The position numbers and the translations under genes are program-made. DNA of 64,000 nt from Bacteroidota bacterium (GTDB lineage Bacteria > Bacteroidota > Bacteroidia > AKYH767-A > OLB10): the NCBI GenBank assembly GCA_016717325.1, contig JADKFV010000016.1, positions 1 through 64,000 of the forward strand. The letters are read 5' to 3'. Every line of letters starts with the position of its first letter. The first letter of the stretch is position 1. Positions 8,022 to 16,560 of this stretch are shown here, in pieces. Below the pieces are notes generated by a model. The model searched no databases. It worked only from the letters and a program-made list of their open reading frames with translations, and was not told the DNA's origin.

Positions 8022-9023
8022 CTATTTTATTTTTTGTGGATTACTAAAAACCAGATAAAGCCAGCCTAAAATTCCAATACAAAGGGTAAAAATAATTTGC
8101 CCTCCATGTATCACTATTGCCAGTGTTTTACCCATAGTTGCACTTATGTTGTATACGGCAGTGACTTTTTCTACTAAATAATGATAGGCGCCCATTCCCC
8201 CTCCTTGAATAGGAACGCTTCGGCCAATAGTGCCTATACTAATAATGCTGAGGCAAACGCCCCAACCAAGATTTCGGGTTTCGTCAAAGGCAAAAAACCA
8301 AAACCAGGTCATGAAAAAATACCCGACCCAAATCAGCAAAGTATACAAATAAAAAAGCCAGGCGTGTTTTAATTTATTGATACTCGTAAGGCCATTCTTT
8401 GCTTCAATAAAAATATTTTGAATCCTTTGAGGCAGGCGCTTAAACCCTCTTTGTAATAAAAACATGAGCAACCAACCCACAACTATGACCGCAAGCAAAA
8501 TGATTAATATCTTCAAATTTCCTGTGTCAAATTTAACTCCGAGACTTTGTTTAATTGGGGTAATAATATTGTTGAGGTAAAAAATTCTCATTTCAGCATT
8601 CTGCACCATAAATGTAAAAATAAGCACTATAAATAACGCAAGCACATCAATTATCCTTTCGGTAATTACGGTGCCGAGTACGGCTACAAAAGGGACTTTT
8701 CGTCTCCGGGCTATAGCAATGCAACGGGTAATTTCTCCAAAGCGGGGAACACCAATGCTTACAAAATACGATGTGGAAATTGCGGCAAATGTTTCTACAA
8801 AGTGTGGCCGGCAATTAATACTGCGCAACATCATTTGCCAGCGTAAAGTGCGCACTACGTATACAGCTATAGATACCATGATAACCACCCCATACCACTT
8901 TAAATTGGCTTTGGCAATTTCATTTTTAATTTCGGTGAGTGGAGCGTTTTGCAGAAACAAATAAATGAGTAAACCACCCACAGTAGCGTATAATAAATAA
9001 AGTACTATGGATTTTAGGTTCAT
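8022..9023 (-). CDS. Flippase-like integral membrane protein (YbhN/UPF0104-type)
   Basis: A 333-residue polytopic membrane protein with about eight hydrophobic helices. It has the layout of the lysylphosphatidylglycerol synthase transmembrane region: VRTLRWQMMLRSI near residue 57, FVSIGVPRFGEITRCIAI, and a C-terminal VPIQGGGMGAYHYLVEKV. There is no catalytic synthase domain, so it is the stand-alone YbhN-like form thought to act in lipid handling at the inner membrane. It lies 32 nt downstream of the hslR-like gene on the same strand. The substrate is unknown. Confidence 0.8.
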   Translation of the reverse strand: MNLKSIVLYLLYATVGGLLIYLFLQNAPLTEIKNEIAKANLKWYGVVIMVSIAVYVVRTLRWQMMLRSINCRPHFVETFAAISTSYFVSIGVPRFGEITRCIAIARRRKVPFVAVLGTVITERIIDVLALFIVLIFTFMVQNAEMRIFYLNNIITPIKQSLGVKFDTGNLKILIILLAVIVVGWLLMFLLQRGFKRLPQRIQNIFIEAKNGLTSINKLKHAWLFYLYTLLIWVGYFFMTWFWFFAFDETRNLGWGVCLSIISIGTIGRSVPIQGGGMGAYHYLVEKVTAVYNISATMGKTLAIVIHGGQIIFTLCIGILGWLYLVFSNPQKIK

Positions 9024-9055
9024 AAAAAACGAAAATATTTTTTACTCATCATCAC

Positions 9056-9460
9056 TTAAATTTCGCCAATGTCTTCGCCCCAAATAAAATCGTCAAGTTC
9101 TCTGCGTTCTTTTTTCGTGGGCCTTCCGGCACCGGGCATACGCCATGCCGCAGCAGCTTTTCGTAAAGCAGCATGTTGCAATAGTGTTTCTTCGGGAGTG
9201 GTTTCTTTGCAATACTTAAAAACATCTTTGGCACCTACTCTACTATCGAGCAACATCAATACTTCAAATGTTCGAATAAGCGCACCATCCTGAAATGTAA
9301 CTATATCGCCCGGCTTAACATTTCGCGAAGGCTTAATAACATCGCCCTTGATTTTAATCTTGCCTTTGTCGCAATATTGCGATGCCATACTGCGTGTTTT
9401 AAAAATGCGAACACACCACAACCATTTATCTATACGCACAGTGGTTATTTGTTTTTCCAT
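9056..9460 (-). CDS. hslR: S4-domain RNA-binding protein (Hsp15-like)
   Basis: A 134-residue protein with an S4 domain at residues 6-70: RIDKWLWCVRIFKTRSMA, then GKIKIKGDVIKPSRNVKPGD. The C-terminal tail contains AGRPTKKERRELDDF, typical of the Hsp15 (HslR) family. Hsp15 binds 50S subunits carrying nascent chains and helps recycle stalled ribosomes. The YbhN-like gene follows on the same strand. The family call is firm; the function is carried over from E. coli Hsp15. Confidence 0.85.
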   Translation of the reverse strand: MEKQITTVRIDKWLWCVRIFKTRSMASQYCDKGKIKIKGDVIKPSRNVKPGDIVTFQDGALIRTFEVLMLLDSRVGAKDVFKYCKETTPEETLLQHAALRKAAAAWRMPGAGRPTKKERRELDDFIWGEDIGEI

Positions 9461-9903
9461 TTTTTTTTGTAGTGAGTATTTTAGTATTGGGTATTGAGTA
9501 GTTTGTATTGAGTACTTTGTATTTATTGCTTTTGTATTGAGTATTTAGTATTGAGTGCTTTTGTATTTTTTACCTTGTTTTTTGTTAGCTGTTTTAAATC
9601 ATTTAGAGATTTGCTTAGGCTTCTATTTTATTCGAAATCGAAATTATAGAAAACAAGTGAAATCATAATTCCTGTTTTTCATTTTAGAAATCAGGTTTTT
9701 AACGAAATTCTCTTTGCTTTTAAATGTTTAATAAAAAATAATTTATGCATTCTTTAAAACTCAAAATTAAGCGATGGCAAATATTGCGAAATAAGCTCCT
9801 GCAATCAAGAACATTGCAAAACTTTGTTTCTCAAAAAAAAAGTTAATAAAGCAATTGGCAATACTATATTTGCAGCCGTTTTTCAAAAAAATAATATTAG
9901 TTT
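9461..9903. other. Intergenic region with degenerate GTATTGAGTA repeats
   Basis: Bases about 9471-9575 hold a low-complexity series of GTATTGAGTA/GTATTTAGTA words. The rest is plain A+T-rich DNA. TATATTTG at 9865-9872, 31 nt before ychF, is a good -7 promoter box, although no TTTG lies at the right distance. I see no gene. Confidence 0.6.
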
Positions 9904-11004
9904 ATGAGTTTAAAATGTGGTATAGTAGGATTGCCAAACGTAGGTAAATCAACCCTCTTCAATTGTTTGTCGAATGCCAAGGCGGTTGCGGCAAATTTTC
10001 CTTTTTGTACAATAGAGCCCAATATTGGTGTAATTACAGTGCCCGATGAGCGCCTCAATGAACTGGAACGTCTCGTTAAGCCACAACGTGTGGTGCCCAC
10101 AACTATTGAAATTGTTGACATTGCCGGGCTGGTAAAAGGTGCCAGTAAGGGCGAAGGATTGGGCAATCAGTTTTTGGCTAACATACGCGAAACGGATGCC
10201 ATCATTCATGTGTTGCGGTGTTTCGAAAACGATAATATTATTCATGTGGATGGCAGCATTAATCCCATTCGTGATAAAGAAATTATCGATACCGAATTGC
10301 AATTGAAAGATTTGGAAACGGTAGAAAAGAAAATTCAACGCATTGAAAAAGTTGCCAAAGCCGGTAACGATAAAGAAGCGAAAAAAGGTTACGATGTTTT
10401 GTGCACTTATAAATCGCATCTCGAAAGCGGACAATCGGCACGCTCTGCACCTGTGGCCATTGAAGATAAAAAATATTTGTCCGATTGCTTTTTACTCACC
10501 GACAAGCCCGTATTGTATGTTTGCAATGTAGATGAACAAGCCCTCAAAGCAGGAAATAAATTTACCGAGCAGGTACGCGAGGCAGTAAAAAATGAAAATG
10601 CCGAAGTGCTAATTATAGCCGCAGCTATAGAAGCCGATATTGCCCAACTCGAAAGTTATGACGACCGCGTTTTATTTTTAAGTGACCTGGGATTAGCCGA
10701 AAGTGGTGTAAGTTTATTGATAAAAGCTGCTTATCGCTTGCTTGATTTATACACTTATTTTACCGCAGGCGAAAAAGAAGTGCGCGCATGGACTATCCAC
10801 AAAGGCATGACAGCACCGCAGGCTGCGGGTGTTATCCACACCGATTTCGAACGTGGATTTATTCGTGCCGAAGTAATTGCTTACGAAAATTTTGTAAAGT
10901 TTGGCTCCGAATCGGCTTGCCGCGATAATGGAAAATTATCTATTGAAGGTAAAGAATACATTGTAAAAGATGGCGACTTAATGCACTTTAGATTTAATGT
11001 TTAA
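9904..11004 (+). CDS. ychF: Redox-regulated ATPase YchF (Obg-family)
   Basis: A 366-residue Obg-like P-loop protein that, unlike related GTPases, prefers ATP. G1 is GLPNVGKST at residues 8-16, G2 lies in FPFCTIEPN, G3 is DIAGLVKGAS, and the G4 position reads VCNVDE instead of NKxD, as expected for YchF. A coiled-coil insertion is at about 130-200 and a TGS domain with WTIHKGMTAPQAAGVIH and ERGFIRAEVI forms the C-terminus. It is linked to ribosomes and stress responses. The last 11 bases overlap the tail of the convergent T9SS gene. Confidence 0.95.
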   Translation: MSLKCGIVGLPNVGKSTLFNCLSNAKAVAANFPFCTIEPNIGVITVPDERLNELERLVKPQRVVPTTIEIVDIAGLVKGASKGEGLGNQFLANIRETDAIIHVLRCFENDNIIHVDGSINPIRDKEIIDTELQLKDLETVEKKIQRIEKVAKAGNDKEAKKGYDVLCTYKSHLESGQSARSAPVAIEDKKYLSDCFLLTDKPVLYVCNVDEQALKAGNKFTEQVREAVKNENAEVLIIAAAIEADIAQLESYDDRVLFLSDLGLAESGVSLLIKAAYRLLDLYTYFTAGEKEVRAWTIHKGMTAPQAAGVIHTDFERGFIRAEVIAYENFVKFGSESACRDNGKLSIEGKEYIVKDGDLMHFRFNV

Positions 11005-12454
11005 CCAGGAATCTTTTGAATGAGCTTCCTTTCTTTGAAACAATTTTCAAATAATACACTCCGCTACTAAATTTCAAAATATTAATCTTTGTGTGGGATT
11101 TCAATTCCCCCTGCATCAGTCTATCTCCGGTAATATTGTAAACCTCGTATTCATATTCTAAATTATCGAGCGCCTCAATATTTAAAATGTCACTTGCAGG
11201 ATTTGGATATACATTGAATATACTTTGATACTGATAATTATTATCAAAGCTTCCTTGAATATTTCCAAGCGAATCGAATTTCATTACTATGGGGTCGCGG
11301 CTGACTGGTGGAAAATTCTTAATATAATCATACCTGCTACCAACAGCTATTACACCACCATCGTAAGTTGGCATGGCACGATACAAAAAATGATAAGCAA
11401 AATCCCCGGCATTTTTTTCCCAAATAATATTCAAGCTATCATCCAATACTGCACAATGAAATTGACCTTGATGATTTGAAAAGTATGCAAATCCATAATC
11501 AAAATTTGAAGTACCAGCTATTATTATTCTGTTTTTGCTTACACTATCCAAGCCATGAAAAAGAGCCATTCGTTCATCTATACCTGACTGGCCCAATTCA
11601 GCTGTTTTAAAAATATTGCAATTCGAATCGGTGAGTGAAATTCTTAATGAAGTTGAATTCCATTGCCAGTGGTATTGATCATATGTCGAGATAAACTTAT
11701 TGGATTGCAAACACAAAAATGATGCATTGAGACCGGTTTCGAAAATTGAACATGTATCAAAAGAATTCAAATTTGAATTAAACGAATACTTATGCGTTTG
11801 CAAATTAGGGTAAAACAAAGTTGCACCTAAAATTATTTTGTTATTATAATCATAACCAATTGAGCATGTATAACCAAAAGTATCTTCATAGAATTTATTT
11901 ATGACGGCTCCCATGCTATCAAGCAGCATACAATAAGGAATTGGGCCCGATGCTTGATTTATTCCTTTATAATAAAAACCGCTTAATATTAATTCTTTAT
12001 TAGTAGGATTTAATACGGCATTTGTAACATATTCTGTAGTATCATTAGTTTTATAAATCTTGGTCCATATGGTATCTAAATTCGAATCATATTTAATTAG
12101 CATAATATCTACGCTATTATAAGATGTTTCTTTTTTGCGTACAGATGCACAAGCATAAAAATTATTTACATCAAATGGGATAAATTTCAACATATAATAA
12201 TTTGACAACGAAGTATCCTCTAAAGATTTTACTCCCATATATCCTCCTGCTTTATTTAAGTGAACTGCATAAGGCGAAAAAAGTGAATTGTTATTTGCGG
12301 TTGCAAAACATATCATTTGATAACTGCTATCAGGAAGTGTAAAAATGTCAACGGCATAATCATCGGAATCGGTTGAATGCAAATATGAAAATGACTGGGC
12401 ATGAAGCAACCCAGTCACTTGACAAATAATAAAAATTAAATAGAAAATTCGCAT
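10994..12454 (-). CDS. T9SS type A sorting-domain protein (copy A of a tandem pair)
   Basis: A 486-residue secreted protein: signal peptide MRIFYLIFIICQVTGLLHAQ, a region of beta-propeller-like repeats with SYQMICFATA-type and DGGVIAVGSRYD segments, and a C-terminal Por sorting domain (FNVYPNPASDILNIEA, ending SSFKRFLVKH) that directs export by the type IX system. The central region has no recognised enzyme. Its neighbour at 12.6-14.1 kb is almost identical at both ends but diverges in the middle (about 11641-12048). It starts 2 nt after the remnant gene on the same strand and overlaps ychF tail to tail. Confidence 0.85.
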   Translation of the reverse strand: MRIFYLIFIICQVTGLLHAQSFSYLHSTDSDDYAVDIFTLPDSSYQMICFATANNNSLFSPYAVHLNKAGGYMGVKSLEDTSLSNYYMLKFIPFDVNNFYACASVRKKETSYNSVDIMLIKYDSNLDTIWTKIYKTNDTTEYVTNAVLNPTNKELILSGFYYKGINQASGPIPYCMLLDSMGAVINKFYEDTFGYTCSIGYDYNNKIILGATLFYPNLQTHKYSFNSNLNSFDTCSIFETGLNASFLCLQSNKFISTYDQYHWQWNSTSLRISLTDSNCNIFKTAELGQSGIDERMALFHGLDSVSKNRIIIAGTSNFDYGFAYFSNHQGQFHCAVLDDSLNIIWEKNAGDFAYHFLYRAMPTYDGGVIAVGSRYDYIKNFPPVSRDPIVMKFDSLGNIQGSFDNNYQYQSIFNVYPNPASDILNIEALDNLEYEYEVYNITGDRLMQGELKSHTKINILKFSSGVYYLKIVSKKGSSFKRFLVKH

Positions 12455-12456
12455 TA

Positions 12457-12615
12457 CTAATTTGGGGGATATTTATACACTCTGCCATATGAAACGTTAC
12501 ATGTGGATGTATAATTAGGAAACCCTTGAGGCACTAACATATTATATAAAAAACTAAAAGGCACAGGCTTAGTTGTTTTTAGCGGAGAATTTTTTGCAAT
12601 ATCAATCATATTTTC
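12457..12615 (-). pseudogene. C-terminal fragment of a paralogue of the 14.1-15.0 kb gene
   Basis: Minus-strand translation gives NMIDIAKNSP, then VPFSFLYNMLV and VSYGRVYKYPPN before a TAG stop. This aligns with the last 50 residues of the intact protein (NMVNIAKYSP, KPFSMVYNCLV, VTYGKTYKFLPN). A stop codon precedes the fragment, so only about 52 codons remain. Its position just before copy A equals that of the intact gene before copy B, so it marks the edge of the tandem duplication. Confidence 0.8.
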
Positions 12616-12634
12616 GACTTAATGCATTTTCGAT

Positions 12635-14097
12635 TTAATGTGTAACGAGGAATTTTTTGAATGAGCTTCCTTTCTTTGAAACAATTTTCAAATAATAAAC
12701 TCCGCTGCTAAATTTCAAAATATTAATCTTTGTGTTTGATTTCAATTCCCCCTGCATCAGTCTATCTCCGGTAATATTGTAAACCTCGTATTCATATTCT
12801 AAATTATCGAGTGCCTCAATATTTAAAATGTCACTCGCAGGATTTGGATATACATTGAACAGACTTTGATACTGATTATTATTATCATAGCTTCCCTGTA
12901 TATTTCCAAGCGAATCGAATTTCATTACTATGGGGTCGCGGCTGACTGGTGGAAAATTCTTAATATAATCATACCTGCTACCAACAGCTATTACACCACC
13001 ATCGTAAGTTGGCATGGCACGATACAAAAAATGATAAGCAAAATCCCCGGCATTTTTTCCCAAATAATATTCAAGCTATCATCCAATACTGCACAATGAA
13101 ATTGACCTTGATGATTTGAAAAGTATGCAAATCCATAATCAAAATTTGAAGTACCAGCTATTATTATTCTGTTTTTGCTTACACTATCCAAGCCATGAAA
13201 AAGAGCCATTCGTTCATCTATACCTGACTGGCCCAATTCAGCTGTTTTAAAAATATTGCAATTCGAATCGGTGAGTGAAATTCTTAATGAAGTTGAATTC
13301 CATTGCCAGTGATATTGATCAAAGGATGACGCGTAATGATTTTCAGACAAAGCAAGAAATGAAGTATTATTAGTAGCTTCTTCTATTAATGAACAGGTGT
13401 CGGATATTAAAAAATTCGATGTAAATCTATAGATATGACTGCGATTGGAAAGATAAAACAAATTTGCCCCAGCAATAAAATTTTGGTCGAAATCAAAACC
13501 GCCAGATAAAAAATAGCCGAAAGTATCTTCATAAAATTTATTTACAATATTGCCAATACTATCTAGCAACATTGCGAAAGGCAACGGGCCCGATGCTTGA
13601 TTCATTCCTTTATAATAAAAACCACTTAATACTAATTCTTTGGTTAAAGGTTTTAACACCACATTTGTAATATATTCTGTAGTGTCATTTGTTTTATAAA
13701 TCTTGGTCCATATGGTATCTAAATTCGAATCATATTTAATTAGCATAATATCTACGCTATTATAAGATGTTTCTTTTTTGCGTACAGATGCACAAGCATA
13801 AAAATTATTTACATCAAATGGGATAAATTTCAACATATAATAATTTGACAACGAAGTATCCTCTAAAGATTTTACTCCCATATATCCTCCTGCTTTATTT
13901 AAGTGAACTGCATAAGGCGAAAAAAGTGAATTGTTATTTGCGGTTGCAAAACATATCATTTGATAACTGCTATCAGGAAGTGTAAAAATGTCAACGGCAT
14001 AATCATCGGAATCGGTTGAATGCAAATATGAAAATGACTGGGCATGAAGCAACCCAGTCACTTGACAAATAATAAAAATTAAATAGAAAATTCGCAT
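12635..14097 (-). CDS. T9SS type A sorting-domain protein (copy B, frameshifted)
   Basis: A tandem paralogue of the gene at 11.0-12.5 kb, with the same signal peptide and C-terminal sorting domain. Copy B has six T at 13053-13058 where copy A has seven (minus-strand A run), which shifts the frame after NIIWEK; the C-terminal part then continues from the next frame. Adding one base gives 488 codons against 487 in copy A. The break is either a homopolymer sequencing error or a real switch. The middle third (roughly 13310-13640) differs from copy A by many substitutions, while both ends are nearly base-identical, which points to gene conversion. Confidence 0.8.
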
Positions 14098-14099
14098 TA

Positions 14100-15017
14100 C
14101 TAATTTGGGAGAAATTTATATGTTTTGCCATAAGTAACAGTGGCTGAGGAACCCCAAGCAGGATTGCCAAGTACTAGGCAGTTATAAACCATACTAAATG
14201 GCTTTTTACCTTGCGGTGCCAAAGGGCTGTACTTGGCTATATTAACCATATTATCATGATACCATTGCATGTCAATCGGATCAATGCAAGGAAAATTTTG
14301 ATTGGCTCCACCAAACATCAAATAATCTTTGTAGCCGTCAGCAGGAACAAGATCGTTAGGGTTTACAAAATTTAAATGCGCATAAATTTGCTGTTGTATA
14401 TTAGCATAATAAGCAACTTCGCTAGCTTGTTTGCAGAGCTTGTCATATTGATTGAAATGTTTAGCCATAACTTGAGCACAAGTTGTAGGAGCGTTTGTAC
14501 AAGGATTACTTGAGCACCCTCCTATTCCAAAATAGATACTCCAATAGTCAATGCCAGGCAAATACCCACAATGCATATCACACGGCAGTTGCGAAATATC
14601 GATTACTTTTGTTATTGCTCTTATTGTTGCAGTTTGTGTTATTGCATTGCCTAACGTTGATGTTGCTGAATTGCTGGTTGCAAATTCAACAAATTCTAAA
14701 TCGCACCACTCTCTATAGTTTAAAGTACTACCCGGAATGTTCACACGTGTAATTGCATTATCAACATCTTGATATAGACCAGAAAACAAAGTAGTCAAAT
14801 CTTGTTGCGCAATATAATATTCTGTAGCACCCTGAGTTATGGTAACTGTTTTATAGATGGTATCCATTCTGGTATCACCACCATTAGTGTCGGGCTTGCA
14901 TAATCGATAGTTGAGGCATCCCTCCATCATTATTAAAGCATCTTGATATTCGGGCGAGCCATAAATTGGTTCATCATCAAACGACTGTGTTATAAAATGA
15001 TTCATCGCATTTTCCAT
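14100..15017 (-). CDS. Hypothetical protein, possibly N-terminally truncated
   Basis: A 305-residue protein I do not recognise. It contains paired Cys-rich stretches (DMHCGYLPG, GGCSSNPCTNAPTTCAQ) and has no signal peptide at the assigned ATG. The frame stays open about 13 codons upstream without a convincing start, so the N-terminus may be lost. The downstream T9SS gene (copy B) starts 2 nt after its stop, suggesting joint expression. A second, degraded copy of its C-terminus sits at 12457-12615. Secretion together with the T9SS proteins is possible but not shown. Confidence 0.55.
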   Translation of the reverse strand: MENAMNHFITQSFDDEPIYGSPEYQDALIMMEGCLNYRLCKPDTNGGDTRMDTIYKTVTITQGATEYYIAQQDLTTLFSGLYQDVDNAITRVNIPGSTLNYREWCDLEFVEFATSNSATSTLGNAITQTATIRAITKVIDISQLPCDMHCGYLPGIDYWSIYFGIGGCSSNPCTNAPTTCAQVMAKHFNQYDKLCKQASEVAYYANIQQQIYAHLNFVNPNDLVPADGYKDYLMFGGANQNFPCIDPIDMQWYHDNMVNIAKYSPLAPQGKKPFSMVYNCLVLGNPAWGSSATVTYGKTYKFLPN

Positions 15018-15174
15018 TTCATTTTCATTAATTCTTGCTGTGCTTAACTTTTTTCATAATGTTTAAAAAATTAAATAATAAATAAATGTTACCACACTTT
15101 ACTTGGTGATAATTCAAGTGGGTCACATATAAAATAATATTTATCCCTATGGCATACATGCTGTAACAATATTT

Positions 15175-15423
15175 ATGCTCATGAAGCAACATTGCTTTGT
15201 GGTAAATATTAGAGATTATAAATTTTTAATACGATTTGGAAAAAATTTGAAGAAACTTCGGGTTTCGAAAAATATGACCCAAGAGGATTTGGCTTATGAA
15301 TCGGAGCTAACTTTATCGCAAATAGCATGCATAGAAACTGGCAGAATAAACACTTCCATTTGTACTATTAAGGCATTAAGCATAGGTCTAAAAACCGATA
15401 TGAAAAGTTTGCTGGATTTTTAA
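15175..15423 (+). CDS. XRE-family helix-turn-helix regulator
   Basis: An 82-residue protein that is almost entirely one HTH_3 domain: FGKNLKKLRVSKNMTQEDLA, then ESELTLSQIACIETGR with the recognition helix, and a last helix ending in DMKSLLDF. The ATG at 15181 is an equally possible start. There is no second domain, so it probably binds DNA as a dimer without ligand. The cas6-like gene follows 334 nt downstream, and a 10-bp inverted repeat lies between them, which is a candidate operator. Whether it regulates that gene is inference. Confidence 0.8.
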   Translation: MLMKQHCFVVNIRDYKFLIRFGKNLKKLRVSKNMTQEDLAYESELTLSQIACIETGRINTSICTIKALSIGLKTDMKSLLDF

Positions 15424-15578
15424 TTCGCAATCGCTACCATTTTTATTACCCAACAAATAATAATATAAATTCATTACAACAAAACACAACGAACAACCCG
15501 CATCCCCGTAACATCAATTTCCGAAATTTCAAATAATACTATTTCTATTCCGCCTATAGATTAATGCTCAAACCCTTG

Positions 15579-15615
15579 ATTTATCAACTTTTTTGGCGAA
15601 TTTTTGTTGATAAAT
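15579..15615. promoter_or_regulatory. 10-bp inverted repeat upstream of the cas6-like promoter
   Basis: ATTTATCAAC at 15579-15588 and its exact reverse complement GTTGATAAAT at 15606-15615, with a 17-bp spacer. It lies just before the predicted promoter of the cas6-like gene and downstream of a small XRE gene, so it may be an operator. The surrounding 15424-15757 gap holds no other feature that I can support. Confidence 0.5.
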
Positions 15616-15631
15616 TCACATCGAAATAGTG

Positions 15632-15659
15632 TTGCTTTAAAATAATGCTTCTATATTTG
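15632..15659 (+). promoter_or_regulatory. Candidate promoter of the cas6-like gene
   Basis: TTG at 15632-15634 and TATATTTG at 15652-15659. The -7 box is a full match; the 17-bp spacer is slightly short. The predicted leader is about 90 nt. Confidence 0.5.
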
Positions 15660-15757
15660 CCGCACTCAAGATGGCATCATTTTTGAATTCCAGCTTGTTC
15701 TCTAATTTTCAATTTTCTAAATCTGTTATATTTTTTCTCTCTAAAATTTTTTAGGTT

Positions 15758-16495
15758 ATGCGTATTAAAATATCATTCGTGCGAGATCAGAACTCATCTA
15801 ACTCTATTCCCTTGCACCATCAAAAGCTGTTATCATCAGCATTACATGAACTTGTAAGTTCGTTCGCTTTGGAACCTTTGCCTTTCAATTTTTCCTCTAT
15901 TAAAGGCACATCACGTATTCAAAACGGCTACATGAGGTTCTTGTCAACAAAAGTTACTATGGTAGTATCTGCAGCCGATGCAGACTATTGCAATAAGATA
16001 GTAGACGAAATTTTTAGCCGACCATACTTAACAATTGGCAAGCTGAATATTATGCCGCGGTTCAAAGAAATAATTGCCGACCCGCCTATAACTAAGCGCA
16101 TGCGTTATATATGCATTTCGCCACTTATTCTTTTCGATCCAAAGATTGATCAGGCCAAAGCCCAGGAATTAATAAATCCAAACACAAAAGAATTTGCCGA
16201 TGCACTTTACAATGTGGTTATGGATCAGATGGAAAAAGCCGGCTACACCGAAGAACAACTTGCACAATATGCCGAATTCGAATCGCAACCCGATAAGGAA
16301 TATGTGGAGAAAGTGCAGGACTCCGGTAAAAAGTTTGCCCGCTTTTATAAGTGCAGCGAAGGTTTTACAATGCTAGGCTATCTGCTTCCATTTACTTTGT
16401 ACGCCCATACCGATGTGCACGATTTTATATGGAAAAACGGTATTGGTGTGTTAAACAACGAAGGTTATGGTATGGTAGATGTTGTAACTAACTAA
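15758..16495 (+). CDS. cas6: Cas6-like RAMP endoribonuclease, solitary
   Basis: A 245-residue protein with the Cas6 layout. The first RAMP half has a start strand RIKISF, then IPLHHQKLLSSALHEL (helix 1) and FNFSSIKG; the C-terminal half ends in a Gly-rich GIGVLNNEGYGMVDVV, the typical Cas6 glycine loop. Cas6 cuts CRISPR precursor RNA at repeat hairpins. His20/His21 are at helix 1; I cannot assign the catalytic residue with certainty. No other cas gene and no CRISPR array lies in this window. It may serve a distant array or have another RNA target. A terminator follows 22 nt after its stop. Confidence 0.8.
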   Translation: MRIKISFVRDQNSSNSIPLHHQKLLSSALHELVSSFALEPLPFNFSSIKGTSRIQNGYMRFLSTKVTMVVSAADADYCNKIVDEIFSRPYLTIGKLNIMPRFKEIIADPPITKRMRYICISPLILFDPKIDQAKAQELINPNTKEFADALYNVVMDQMEKAGYTEEQLAQYAEFESQPDKEYVEKVQDSGKKFARFYKCSEGFTMLGYLLPFTLYAHTDVHDFIWKNGIGVLNNEGYGMVDVVTN

Positions 16496-16517
16496 TACAT
16501 AATAAATATTTATTTTG

Positions 16518-16549
16518 AAACAGAATGTACTTTGTGCATTCTGTTTTTT
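16518..16549 (+). terminator. Terminator after the cas6-like gene
   Basis: Stem AAACAGAATG / CATTCTGTTT with a 9-nt loop, then a T run. It covers the ATG at 16525, so that codon is an unlikely start for the next gene; GTG at 16561 is preferred. Confidence 0.8.
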
Positions 16550-16560
16550 ATTTTTGGCAT

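Noticed and set aside
15424..15757. A CRISPR array next to the cas6-like gene
   Set aside because: No direct repeats with spacers in this stretch or anywhere in the window.
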